This document shows, piece after piece, positions 40,134 through 47,857 of a stretch of DNA of 64,000 nt. Numbering within the stretch: position 1 is the first letter of the stretch; each line of letters starts with the position of its first letter. The notes under the pieces were generated by a model that was not told the origin of the DNA, made no database searches, and saw only the letters and a program-made list of their open reading frames with translations. The position numbers and the translations under genes are program-made. The stretch comes from Clostridium sulfidigenes (GTDB taxonomy: Bacteria; Bacillota; Clostridia; Clostridiales; Clostridiaceae), in assembly GCF_000732635.1 (NCBI RefSeq), contig NZ_JPMD01000014.1:1-64000 (forward strand), written 5' to 3'.

Positions 40134-42401
40134 TTAATATTTTATTGATTTATATATAAGTCTGCTTAATTGATCTTTTTCTTTTGCACCTTCTATACTT
40201 CTTAATATTTCCTCATTAATCTTACTTATATCAATATTTAATTCTTCAATATGACTTTCTAAGGAATTTATTGCATTTAAAAGCCTTGTCTTTTTATTAT
40301 CTTTAACTATTACCTTATCTGCAAAAGATTTAAGAGCAACATATGTCAAGATTAGTACATCTTCATTCTCTACAAATTCTTCATAATTTTCCACAAGATA
40401 TACTACAGCTTTAGTTAGTAGATTTTTATATATTTCTATACCTTCACCGTGGTGAGTAAAAGCTACTATACTTCTAGCAGTATATATAACCTTATCTATT
40501 TTATTATCCTCTACAGATTTACCAAAGGCACCACTTGCTAATTGTTGTGTTGCTAACACACGTAGGAATTCTGATTTATCTATACCCTCATCCATTAAAT
40601 TTTCTAACTGCAATTCATCTAGACTTTGACTATAGTAGAACTTCGGAGAAATTATATTTGTATCACCCTTATTGAAATCTATGTTAACTGGTAAGAATTT
40701 TCTCATAACTCCTCCCAGTACAGGTTCATAAATTTCTTCTATTAAAATAAAGGATGTTTCATCACTTATAATTCCAATGTCAGTAGATAACTCTATAATC
40801 TTATTTTTCATAGCCTCATGAACTTCTCCACGTTCATAGACGATTCTATTCTCTAAAGATTCTATTCTTTTCTTATACCAAACCTTTTCAATTAAATTTG
40901 CATTAACCTCTAAGTCTAATTTAGTTAGAACTATTCTTCGTTGTATTCTTCTATCTCCAACCATACCATTAAGAGTAACAATACCTTCTAGATTCCCATC
41001 CATCTTAGCAAATATTGAAAATGGTTCTCCATCATACATATATTCTATGGTTCTAGGGTAAGTTTTCTCAACCTTCATTCCACCCCAATCAATTTCAATA
41101 TCTGTTATTTGTAGTCCTCTTATTCTATTGAACTGATTTAAGATTACATCTTCTATTCTAATACTTCTATTAATAAATTCTGCTTTTCCAAAGGTAATTC
41201 TTGCTATTTTATTGATGAAATAGGTATTAACAGAGGCATCTATTCCAAAAGGAAAAATTCTGCTTCCTACGCAAGTTTTTTCTACATAATCAAGGATATC
41301 TTTCTCATCATCCACTACGTCATCAGTAAATAAAATGATAGTATTTTCTTCTCCCTTATCTTCATTTAAAAAGGCATATTTTATTCCATCAAATATATTA
41401 GCATCATTTTCACAAGCTAACTTATCTATCCACTTAGATGCTTCCTTTAAATTTTCATCATTAAATTCAACTCTTCTACTCTCTGAAAAATGCTTTAGGG
41501 TGTCACCCATAGCAACTATGTTAAAGGTATCACCTTTATATAAATTTCTAAGACATAAGTGTAAAGCAGTTTTAGCCTCTTTTAACTTATCTCCTTCCAT
41601 GGATTCTGATATGTCTATAAGGAATATATAGTTTCCATTTTTCTCTTCTACATCCTCTTCAATTTCAGGTAGAAATCTCAAATAAACAATTCCATTGTCT
41701 TCACTATAATTCTCATATATAATTCCACTTGTTTCACTGGAATTTTCCTCTAAATAAATTGTCATAGCACTATCCAGAATCTGATCTTCACCATGAAGTG
41801 TTATTTTGTATAAATTGCAATCATCATCCTCTTCTTCTTCTACCTGGATTTTATGAGTATTACAAGAAAATTTAGCACTTTCAAAGGTCTCTACTAATAG
41901 ATTTAAAGATAATTTATAGTCTTCTTGTTGACTTTGTTCTTCATTATATGGATTTTCTGGAAGTACAATCTTAGGAATAATTAACTTAAGCTTGGAATGT
42001 TCATATACTAGCTCTTCAATATAAGAGATCTTTATAACTACAGTTTCACCTTTTAAAATTGTTCCAATTGACATTTTAAAATAGTTATTATTTAGTTCTT
42101 CTAATATAAGTTTACTTCCTGAATCTTCTCCAATATTTTCATAAATTTTCTCTATTTCTTTTTTATCTTCTACTTTACCTTTTATAACCATGCCACCTAT
42201 ATTAGCTTCAAAACCTGAAATAACAGCAGTTTCTGGTATAGGGAAGGTATAAATTCCTTTTACATCATCTTCACCAATATTTTCATAAACATGGCTAATT
42301 GTAAATTCAACAAATTCTCCACAAATATTACCTTCTATATCTACCTTTTTTAACAATATTTCGCCCTTAGAAATATTGTTCTGTAACTTTTCATATTCCA
42401 T
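40134..42401 (-). CDS. VIT and von Willebrand A domain protein
   Basis: A 755-residue protein. Residues about 1-135 are a VIT domain (GIYTFPIPETAVISGFEANI ... GKVEDKKEIEKIYENI), as in inter-alpha-trypsin inhibitor heavy chains. A VWA domain follows (about 250-420) with the MIDAS motif FLIDISESMEG and IILFTDDVVDD. The last 200 residues are helical without a known name. No signal peptide or membrane helix is seen, so it is probably cytoplasmic. VIT-VWA proteins occur in bacteria with unclear roles; metal-dependent protein binding is likely. The ATG follows AAAAGGAGTGAGGTT. Confidence 0.85.
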   Translation of the reverse strand: MEYEKLQNNISKGEILLKKVDIEGNICGEFVEFTISHVYENIGEDDVKGIYTFPIPETAVISGFEANIGGMVIKGKVEDKKEIEKIYENIGEDSGSKLILEELNNNYFKMSIGTILKGETVVIKISYIEELVYEHSKLKLIIPKIVLPENPYNEEQSQQEDYKLSLNLLVETFESAKFSCNTHKIQVEEEEDDDCNLYKITLHGEDQILDSAMTIYLEENSSETSGIIYENYSEDNGIVYLRFLPEIEEDVEEKNGNYIFLIDISESMEGDKLKEAKTALHLCLRNLYKGDTFNIVAMGDTLKHFSESRRVEFNDENLKEASKWIDKLACENDANIFDGIKYAFLNEDKGEENTIILFTDDVVDDEKDILDYVEKTCVGSRIFPFGIDASVNTYFINKIARITFGKAEFINRSIRIEDVILNQFNRIRGLQITDIEIDWGGMKVEKTYPRTIEYMYDGEPFSIFAKMDGNLEGIVTLNGMVGDRRIQRRIVLTKLDLEVNANLIEKVWYKKRIESLENRIVYERGEVHEAMKNKIIELSTDIGIISDETSFILIEEIYEPVLGGVMRKFLPVNIDFNKGDTNIISPKFYYSQSLDELQLENLMDEGIDKSEFLRVLATQQLASGAFGKSVEDNKIDKVIYTARSIVAFTHHGEGIEIYKNLLTKAVVYLVENYEEFVENEDVLILTYVALKSFADKVIVKDNKKTRLLNAINSLESHIEELNIDISKINEEILRSIEGAKEKDQLSRLIYKSIKY

Positions 42402-42424
42402 AACCTCACTCCTTTTATGTTATC

Positions 42425-42499
42425 TACATTTCCTTCAGAAGGAGTTTTTCCTCCCTCTGAAGGATAAATTATTATCTAGGGACTTAGCCATAGTCATAT
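42425..42499 (-). repeat. Dispersed structured repeat, degraded copy 5 (3' part)
   Basis: Read on the minus strand: TATGACTA (42498-42491), then GTCCCTAGATAA (42483-42472), then an apical hairpin CTTCAGAGGGAG...CTCCTTCTGAAG (42462-42433). These match copy 2 in order, with the nested front hairpins missing. It lies in the presumed leader of the VIT-VWA gene, sense orientation. Confidence 0.6.
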
Positions 42500-42534
42500 A
42501 ATTTAATATAAAAGTTTCTATAAATTATATTGTA

Positions 42535-43476
42535 CTACATAACTTCTTTTATTACTCTCAAAGCATTCTTATATAATATTTTTTCTATATGACTTTCATG
42601 ATATCCTTCTTTTTGTAATGCTGTAATGAGTTTATCTATCTCTCCCATATTACTAATTTCTAGATTTTTAGGATTTATTCCATCAAAATCACTACCAAGG
42701 GATAATACATCTATACCCCCAACATTACAGATATGATTTATATGTTTAACCATATCTGTAACAGCACTTTTACTTCCGCCTTCTATTAAGAAAGATTTTT
42801 CAAAGTTGATGCCAGTTATGCCCCCCTTTTCACTGAGAGTTCTAATCATATCATCAGTTAAATTTCTGCTGTGATTACATACAGCTCTACTGTTTGAATG
42901 TGATGCTACAAAAGGTTTCTTACTATATCTTGCCACATCATAGAACCCTCCATCGGATAGGTGTGAAACGTCAATAATCATGCCTAGCCTATTCATTTCT
43001 TCAAGGGTTTCTAATCCAAAGGTTTTTAACCCTTTATTTCGAAACTCTTCTCTGCAATTTGGATAACCTATACTATTTTCATAATTCCAGGTTAATGTCA
43101 TAAGTCTAACTCCTAGGTCATAAAAATTTCTTAAATTCTTAAGAGAGCCTTCTATAGCTTCACCTTCTTCAATGGTCAAGAAAGCTGATATTTTATCCTC
43201 CTCCTTATTCACTTCAAAATCATCATAATTTTTTGCTACAGATATTTTATGATTATTTTTTTCTAACTCTTCATAAAATTTATTAAGCATATCCATGGCT
43301 CTATTAAATGCCTTAGGATGCTCATTAAGATCAATAAACAAGGCAAAAAATTGTGCTAAGGAATTACCTTTTGTTAACTTTTCTAAATCAATAGCTAGAT
43401 GATTTCTCTTTAATTCCATATCCTTATTATCTATTAAATGACAAATTGTATCACAATGCAAATCAATTATACTCAT
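42535..43476 (-). CDS. Membrane dipeptidase (peptidase M19)
   Basis: A 313-residue zinc dipeptidase of the renal-dipeptidase family. Zinc ligands are seen in IDLHCDT (H-x-D), the bridging Glu in FLTIEEGE, DVSHLSDGGF and ASHSNSRAVCNHSRNL, with LGSDFDG near the end. Bacterial members cleave dipeptides, including D-amino-acid ones. No signal peptide is present, so it is likely cytoplasmic. Transcribed alone or with the VIT-VWA gene downstream. Confidence 0.92.
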   Translation of the reverse strand: MSIIDLHCDTICHLIDNKDMELKRNHLAIDLEKLTKGNSLAQFFALFIDLNEHPKAFNRAMDMLNKFYEELEKNNHKISVAKNYDDFEVNKEEDKISAFLTIEEGEAIEGSLKNLRNFYDLGVRLMTLTWNYENSIGYPNCREEFRNKGLKTFGLETLEEMNRLGMIIDVSHLSDGGFYDVARYSKKPFVASHSNSRAVCNHSRNLTDDMIRTLSEKGGITGINFEKSFLIEGGSKSAVTDMVKHINHICNVGGIDVLSLGSDFDGINPKNLEISNMGEIDKLITALQKEGYHESHIEKILYKNALRVIKEVM

Positions 43477-43572
43477 ATTATATCCCCCTTAATTCTAAGA
43501 CTATATCTTCTATTAAATTACGAATTTACAAATTATTCATTACCATAAATATTAAAATTCTATCCCTATTAT

Positions 43573-44565
43573 CTATATTATAAATTCTCCTTCTTTATTT
43601 ATATATCCTTCTTTTTCATCTATTATAACCTTACATATTCCATTGTAAAAGTTATCTACTTCATGAAATTTAGGTTCTATAACTACATGACCTTTTAAAT
43701 CTACAAAGCCCCACTTCTCGTTAATTTCAACAGAAAATAGACCTTCACTATACTCAAGAACATTATCATACTCTATAGGTATTATTATGTTCCCACTTCT
43801 ATCTATAAATCCATATTTATCTTCTATGGAAACTGCTGCATATTCTGTATTAAAATTATCTGCCCAGCTATATCTTTTTTCAATAACAAAGTCACCAGCA
43901 TTATTAATATATCCCCATATATTATCTTGGGATACAGCTGCAAGGCCATTAAGAAATTCGTTAGTAAAATCAAAATTTCCGTCTATCTTTATATTAAAGT
44001 TTTCATCCACATATACATTTTTACCCTCTAATCCCACATTGGCTAAACCTTCATTAAAGTTGTTAGCATATTCATATATAAAACTACTAATACACTGACC
44101 TTCCCCATTTATATATCCATAGTTCTCACCTTTTCTAACTATAGCCAAACCATTCTCTTCAAACTCATTAGCTTCATCAAAAGTAGGTGATATAATCATC
44201 TTGCCATGGCCATTGATATATCCCCACTTTCCTAATATTTTCACTGCTGCAAGTCCTTCAGTGAATCCTTTTCCTTCTTCATATTTTACTTTTATTACCT
44301 CATTGCCCTGTAAGTCTATATATCCATATCTATGGTCTAACTCAACTAAAGCCATGCCTTCATTAAAATAATTTATATCATCATATTTAGGAGCTATTAT
44401 GTAATCTCCTTGTCTATTGATAAAACCACATAATCCATCTACCTCTACAAAGCCCATTTCATCCTCAAAGTCATCGGCATAATCAAAAATAAAAGGAACT
44501 ATAGTTTTTCCATTTTCATCTATATAACCATATTTATTATCTAATTCAACGGGATACATTTTCAT
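43573..44565 (-). CDS. WG-repeat protein
   Basis: A 330-residue protein built of about ten repeats of roughly 30 residues: (Y/W)GYI(D/N)-x-x-G-x-(x)-(I/V)-(I/V)-P-x-(F/Y)-(D)-x-A-x-x-F-x-E-G-(L/M)-A-x-V. Examples are YGYIDENGKTIVPFIFDYAD and WGYINGHGKMIISPTFDEAN. The WG repeat folds into beta-rich units seen in many bacterial proteins of unknown role. No signal peptide. It probably serves in protein binding; the partner is not known. Confidence 0.9.
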   Translation of the reverse strand: MKMYPVELDNKYGYIDENGKTIVPFIFDYADDFEDEMGFVEVDGLCGFINRQGDYIIAPKYDDINYFNEGMALVELDHRYGYIDLQGNEVIKVKYEEGKGFTEGLAAVKILGKWGYINGHGKMIISPTFDEANEFEENGLAIVRKGENYGYINGEGQCISSFIYEYANNFNEGLANVGLEGKNVYVDENFNIKIDGNFDFTNEFLNGLAAVSQDNIWGYINNAGDFVIEKRYSWADNFNTEYAAVSIEDKYGFIDRSGNIIIPIEYDNVLEYSEGLFSVEINEKWGFVDLKGHVVIEPKFHEVDNFYNGICKVIIDEKEGYINKEGEFII

Positions 44566-44734
44566 AATCTTTTCTCCTTTGCTTTTTAAATATATGAATA
44601 TTATACCATTTATACGAATAAAAAGTCTTATATTAACCTAATTAAAGATAACCTATTCTATATATTTAACTATTTAAAAACTATTATCTCATACCTTATA
44701 TATTATTAATACAATGTCTATTTAATTATACTAA

Positions 44735-44763
44735 TTGTTAGTAATTATAATTTATATTATAAT
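44735..44763 (+). promoter_or_regulatory. Sigma-A promoter of the phosphofructokinase gene
   Basis: TTGTTA (44735-44740) and a perfect TATAAT (44758-44763) are 17 bp apart, about 60 bp upstream of the start codon. Confidence 0.65.
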
Positions 44764-44782
44764 TAAAAAGATGTAATAATAA

Positions 44783-44800
44783 GTGTAGATATCTCTACAC
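44783..44800 (+). promoter_or_regulatory. 18-bp palindrome in the phosphofructokinase leader
   Basis: GTGTAGA (44783-44789) and TCTACAC (44794-44800) form a palindrome about 13 bases after the expected transcription start. It could be a repressor operator or a small leader hairpin. No regulator is assigned. Confidence 0.45.
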
Positions 44801-44822
44801 AATACAAAGGAGTGTTAAATAT

Positions 44823-46040
44823 ATGAAAAATTGTATAGTAGCTCAATCTGGTGGTCCTACATCTGTAATAAATGCTAGCGCAATGGGAGTATTTAAAGCA
44901 AATGAAGAACTACACTATTTTGACAATGTATATGCAGGAATTAACGGTATTGAGGGAATTTTAAATGAAAATATAATAAATCTTTCTCATATTGACAGTG
45001 AAGTTATTAACAGATTAATTTATACACCATCTTCAGGACTTGGATCTTGTAGATACAAATTAAAAACCTATGAAGATAACAAAGAAGAATACATAAAACT
45101 TTTTGAGATTTTTAAGAAGCATGAAATTGATACTTTCTTCTACATTGGTGGAAATGATTCCATGGATACAGTTCATAAACTTAGTAACTATGCAAAGGAG
45201 CATAACCTTCCTGTAAAATTCTTTGGAGTTCCTAAAACCATAGATAATGACCTTCCAGTAATGGATCATACTCCTGGTTTTGGAAGTGCTGCTAAGTTTA
45301 TATCAACTATAGCCCTAGAAAACAAACTAGATGCTAGTGTTTATACTGCAAAAAATGTATTTGTTATAGAGGCAATGGGCCGTGATACAGGATGGCTAGC
45401 TGCTAGTTCTTGTATTGCTACATTAAATGGAGAACCAGTGGTAGATTTAATTTATCTTCCTGAAGTTGCCTTTGATGAAGCTAAGTTTTTAAAAGATGTG
45501 GCTAAAAAATTAGAAGAAAAAAATTCTGTAATTGTAGTAGTTTCTGAAGGAATAAGAACAGCAGATGGTACTTTCCTTGGTGAAATGGGTGGTACTGGTC
45601 TAGATAAATTTGGTCACGCTCAATTAGGTGGGGTTTGTAGTTATATCAAAAATGTAATCACTGAAAATGGAGTTTGCAAAAAAGTAAGAGCCATAGAACT
45701 TTCAACTATGCAACGTTGCGCAATGCACTTTGCTTCTCAAACTGATATTGATGAAGCCTTTAATTGTGGATTTGCTGCATTAAAATACTCTGCAGAAGGT
45801 GAAAGTGGTTATATGATAGGTATTAAGAGAGTTTCTAATGCTCCATATAAATCAGAAACCTTTGCAGTGCACACTTCAAAAGTAGCAAACTCAATAAAAT
45901 ATTTCCCTAAGGAATGGATCAATGAAGAAGGTAACAATGTAACTAAAGAAGCTTATGAGTATACACTACCTCTAATTATGGGAGAACCAAAAATTCAATA
46001 CGAAAATGGTCTTCCAAAATACGCTTTCATAACAAAATAG
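44823..46040 (+). CDS. pfp: 6-phosphofructokinase, pyrophosphate-dependent type
   Basis: A 405-residue phosphofructokinase. It has QSGGPTSVINAS at the start, GGNDSMDT (109-116) and GVPKTIDNDLPVMDHTPGFG (135-154). In ATP enzymes the position of Asp112 is Gly and that of Lys138 is Gly; Asp plus Lys is the accepted mark of PPi-using enzymes. AMGRDTGWLA and the catalytic TIDND are intact. The ATG follows AAAGGAGTGTTAAATAT. A single gene with its own promoter and a palindrome in the leader. Confidence 0.88.
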   Translation: MKNCIVAQSGGPTSVINASAMGVFKANEELHYFDNVYAGINGIEGILNENIINLSHIDSEVINRLIYTPSSGLGSCRYKLKTYEDNKEEYIKLFEIFKKHEIDTFFYIGGNDSMDTVHKLSNYAKEHNLPVKFFGVPKTIDNDLPVMDHTPGFGSAAKFISTIALENKLDASVYTAKNVFVIEAMGRDTGWLAASSCIATLNGEPVVDLIYLPEVAFDEAKFLKDVAKKLEEKNSVIVVVSEGIRTADGTFLGEMGGTGLDKFGHAQLGGVCSYIKNVITENGVCKKVRAIELSTMQRCAMHFASQTDIDEAFNCGFAALKYSAEGESGYMIGIKRVSNAPYKSETFAVHTSKVANSIKYFPKEWINEEGNNVTKEAYEYTLPLIMGEPKIQYENGLPKYAFITK

Positions 46041-46068
46041 TAGAATCAATATTACATTTTTTTATATT

Positions 46069-46105
46069 AAAAGGAGTGATTTAAAACAAGAAATCACTCC
46101 TTTTA
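46069..46105. terminator. Bidirectional terminator between pfp and nagB
   Basis: Perfect arms AAAAGGAGTGATTT and AAATCACTCCTTTT serve convergent genes. Confidence 0.9.
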
Positions 46106-46109
46106 TAAA

Positions 46110-46853
46110 TTAAATTTTCGCCTTTTTTTCAATGATAGAAAGAGCATCTTTATCTGCGATAATAGTTAAATTAGGATGTAATTGTAATATTGAAGCAGGA
46201 ATTTTTGGTGTAATTGCTCCTAAAAGAGCTTCATACAAAATGTCCGCCTTACTAATTCCATTTACTACTAAAAGAATTCGTTTTGACTGCATAATAGCCT
46301 TTATTCCCATAGTAATAGCATACTTAGGCACTTCTTCAATACTATTAAAGAATCTTGAATTAGCATCAATAGTACTTTTATTTAACTTAACCTTATGAGT
46401 GTTCTTTTCAAAGACTTCTCCCGGTTCATTAAAGCCTATATGTCCATTATGACCTATACCTAAAAGCTGAAGATCAATGCCTCCAAAATCTGAAATTAAT
46501 TTATCATATCTACTACACTCTAAATCAATATTAGAAGCGAGTCCATTAGGTATATTAATATTTTTTGACGGCATATTAATATTCTTAAAGAAATTTTCCT
46601 TCATATAAGAATGGTAACTTTGATTATGGTCTGGTGACAAACCATAGTATTCATCTAAATTTACACTATGTACCTTTGAAAAATCCAATTCTCTATCATT
46701 GTATATATCAATTAACTGCTTGTATACTCCTAATGGAGTAGAACCAGTGGCAAGTCCTAATACAGAGTTTGGGTAAAGTATAACTTGAGCAGAAATTATA
46801 TTGGCAGCTTTTCTACTCATACTTTCATAATCTTCTGCTTTAATAACATTCAT
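46110..46853 (-). CDS. nagB: Glucosamine-6-phosphate deaminase
   Basis: A 247-residue NagB that converts glucosamine-6-phosphate to fructose-6-phosphate and ammonia, recycling amino sugars from the wall. LGLATGSTPLGVYKQLI binds the phosphate; the catalytic Asp is in NLDEYYGL and the ring-opening His in GIGHNGHIGFNEPG. The allosteric lysine region of the E. coli type is not needed in this shorter Gram-positive form. The ATG follows GAGGAGGAATAAAA. No nagA is adjacent. Confidence 0.95.
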   Translation of the reverse strand: MNVIKAEDYESMSRKAANIISAQVILYPNSVLGLATGSTPLGVYKQLIDIYNDRELDFSKVHSVNLDEYYGLSPDHNQSYHSYMKENFFKNINMPSKNINIPNGLASNIDLECSRYDKLISDFGGIDLQLLGIGHNGHIGFNEPGEVFEKNTHKVKLNKSTIDANSRFFNSIEEVPKYAITMGIKAIMQSKRILLVVNGISKADILYEALLGAITPKIPASILQLHPNLTIIADKDALSIIEKKAKI

Positions 46854-47223
46854 TTTTATTCCTCCTCTGTGCTTAAGTTCAATTACAAATAGGTTGTATG
46901 CTCTCCTTAAGTTTAATTTAGTATATAATAGAATATATATTCTATTATAACATATATTAGATAAGTAAATTTTAATATAAAGATTTAATTTCGTAACTTA
47001 TGCCAATAAAAAAAGAGCAGAAAATAATTGCATTCACCTTCCTATGAACTACTTTCAGGAATAGTTAATAGGAAAAATGTTTAAATTCCACTCTCTTATA
47101 TTTTATATATTTATATCTTATAGAAAGTTATAAAAACCTTCCTCATCATTAGGTTTCAGATGATTAATTATGTATTATCTAGAAGTAATTAAGTTCCACA
47201 GGTGTTGTTTATTTATCTGGTTC
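46854..47223. other. Intergenic region upstream of nagB with two palindromes
   Basis: The 370-bp gap holds a 26-bp A/T palindrome at 46924-46949 and a hairpin at 47039-47074 (TTCCTAT-ACTA with TAGT-ATAGGAA). The former may be a nagB operator or promoter. A weak hairpin at 47132-47157 (AAACCT/AGGTTT, T-run on the minus strand) could end the pilin gene. No coding frame is credible. Confidence 0.5.
46924..46949 (-). promoter_or_regulatory. 26-bp palindrome upstream of nagB
   Basis: TATAATAGAATAT is followed by its exact complement, ATATTCTATTATA. It lies about 71-96 bp upstream of the nagB ATG. It may be an operator; the arms include TATAAT, so a promoter -10 is possible on the minus strand. 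Confidence 0.4.
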
Positions 47224-47655
47224 CTAGTTTCCGTCGCCTCCGCCTTCTACAACTGGCGTACTTGCTGGTACTGTATCGTCTTCAACATAATTAGGATAAA
47301 ATTCTTTTCCGTCAGCTGTAACAGTAACTTTATTATCAGCTACGTTTACAATAAAATTTCCATCCTTAGATTGAGGTGTTGGAATTTTACCATCAAAATA
47401 TTTATTAATTAGGTTTGGTAATTCTGTATCTGATATCTTTCCTGAAATCGTTGATTTTCCTTCTATGATCTCAGTTTTAACTGCCATAGCTATGGCCTTA
47501 GCGCTTGAAACATCTGTCTTTTCTTTAGCTTCATCCACCTTAGATACCATTGTTGGTGCTACTGCTAAGGCTAATACACCTATTATCCCTAAAACTACTA
47601 GTAACTCAATTAAGGTAAACCCCTTTTTCTTAGTTCTATTAATTTTCTTATTCAC
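47224..47655 (-). CDS. Type IV prepilin-like protein (orphan)
   Basis: A 143-residue pseudopilin. The leader MNKKINRTKKKG ends at the peptidase cut (G|FTLIE), followed by the hydrophobic helix LLVVLGIIGVLALAVAPTMV. Cleavage would leave Phe1 and Glu5, the standard signature. The tail is Gly/Asp-rich. The start is GTG at 47655 behind AAAGGAGGAATAGT. No pilus ATPase, PilC or peptidase gene is near, so it would depend on a distant system or be a minor pilin. Confidence 0.9.
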   Translation of the reverse strand: MNKKINRTKKKGFTLIELLVVLGIIGVLALAVAPTMVSKVDEAKEKTDVSSAKAIAMAVKTEIIEGKSTISGKISDTELPNLINKYFDGKIPTPQSKDGNFIVNVADNKVTVTADGKEFYPNYVEDDTVPASTPVVEGGGDGN

Positions 47656-47808
47656 ACTATTCCTCCTTTCCTATTTGATTTAAGAATTTATGTTACAATT
47701 TATGCACATAAACTATGTTATCCATTAAATACATAACTATACAATAATTCCTATTTTTTTCTATAACTTTATATATATTTTCTTCATAAAATATTTTCTT
47801 CATAAATA

Positions 47809-47843
47809 AAAACACCTAGGCTTTATTTTAATCCTGGGTGTTT
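47809..47843 (-). terminator. Terminator of the TPR protein gene
   Basis: Arms AAACACCTAGG and CCTGGGTGTTT (one G.T pair) with A/T tracts, 15 bases past the stop. Confidence 0.85.
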
Positions 47844-47857
47844 ACAATATTTACATA

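Noticed and set aside
41335-41631. Plus-strand frame inside the VIT-VWA gene
   Set aside because: It overlaps the VWA domain coding region on the other strand, and has no initiation signal.
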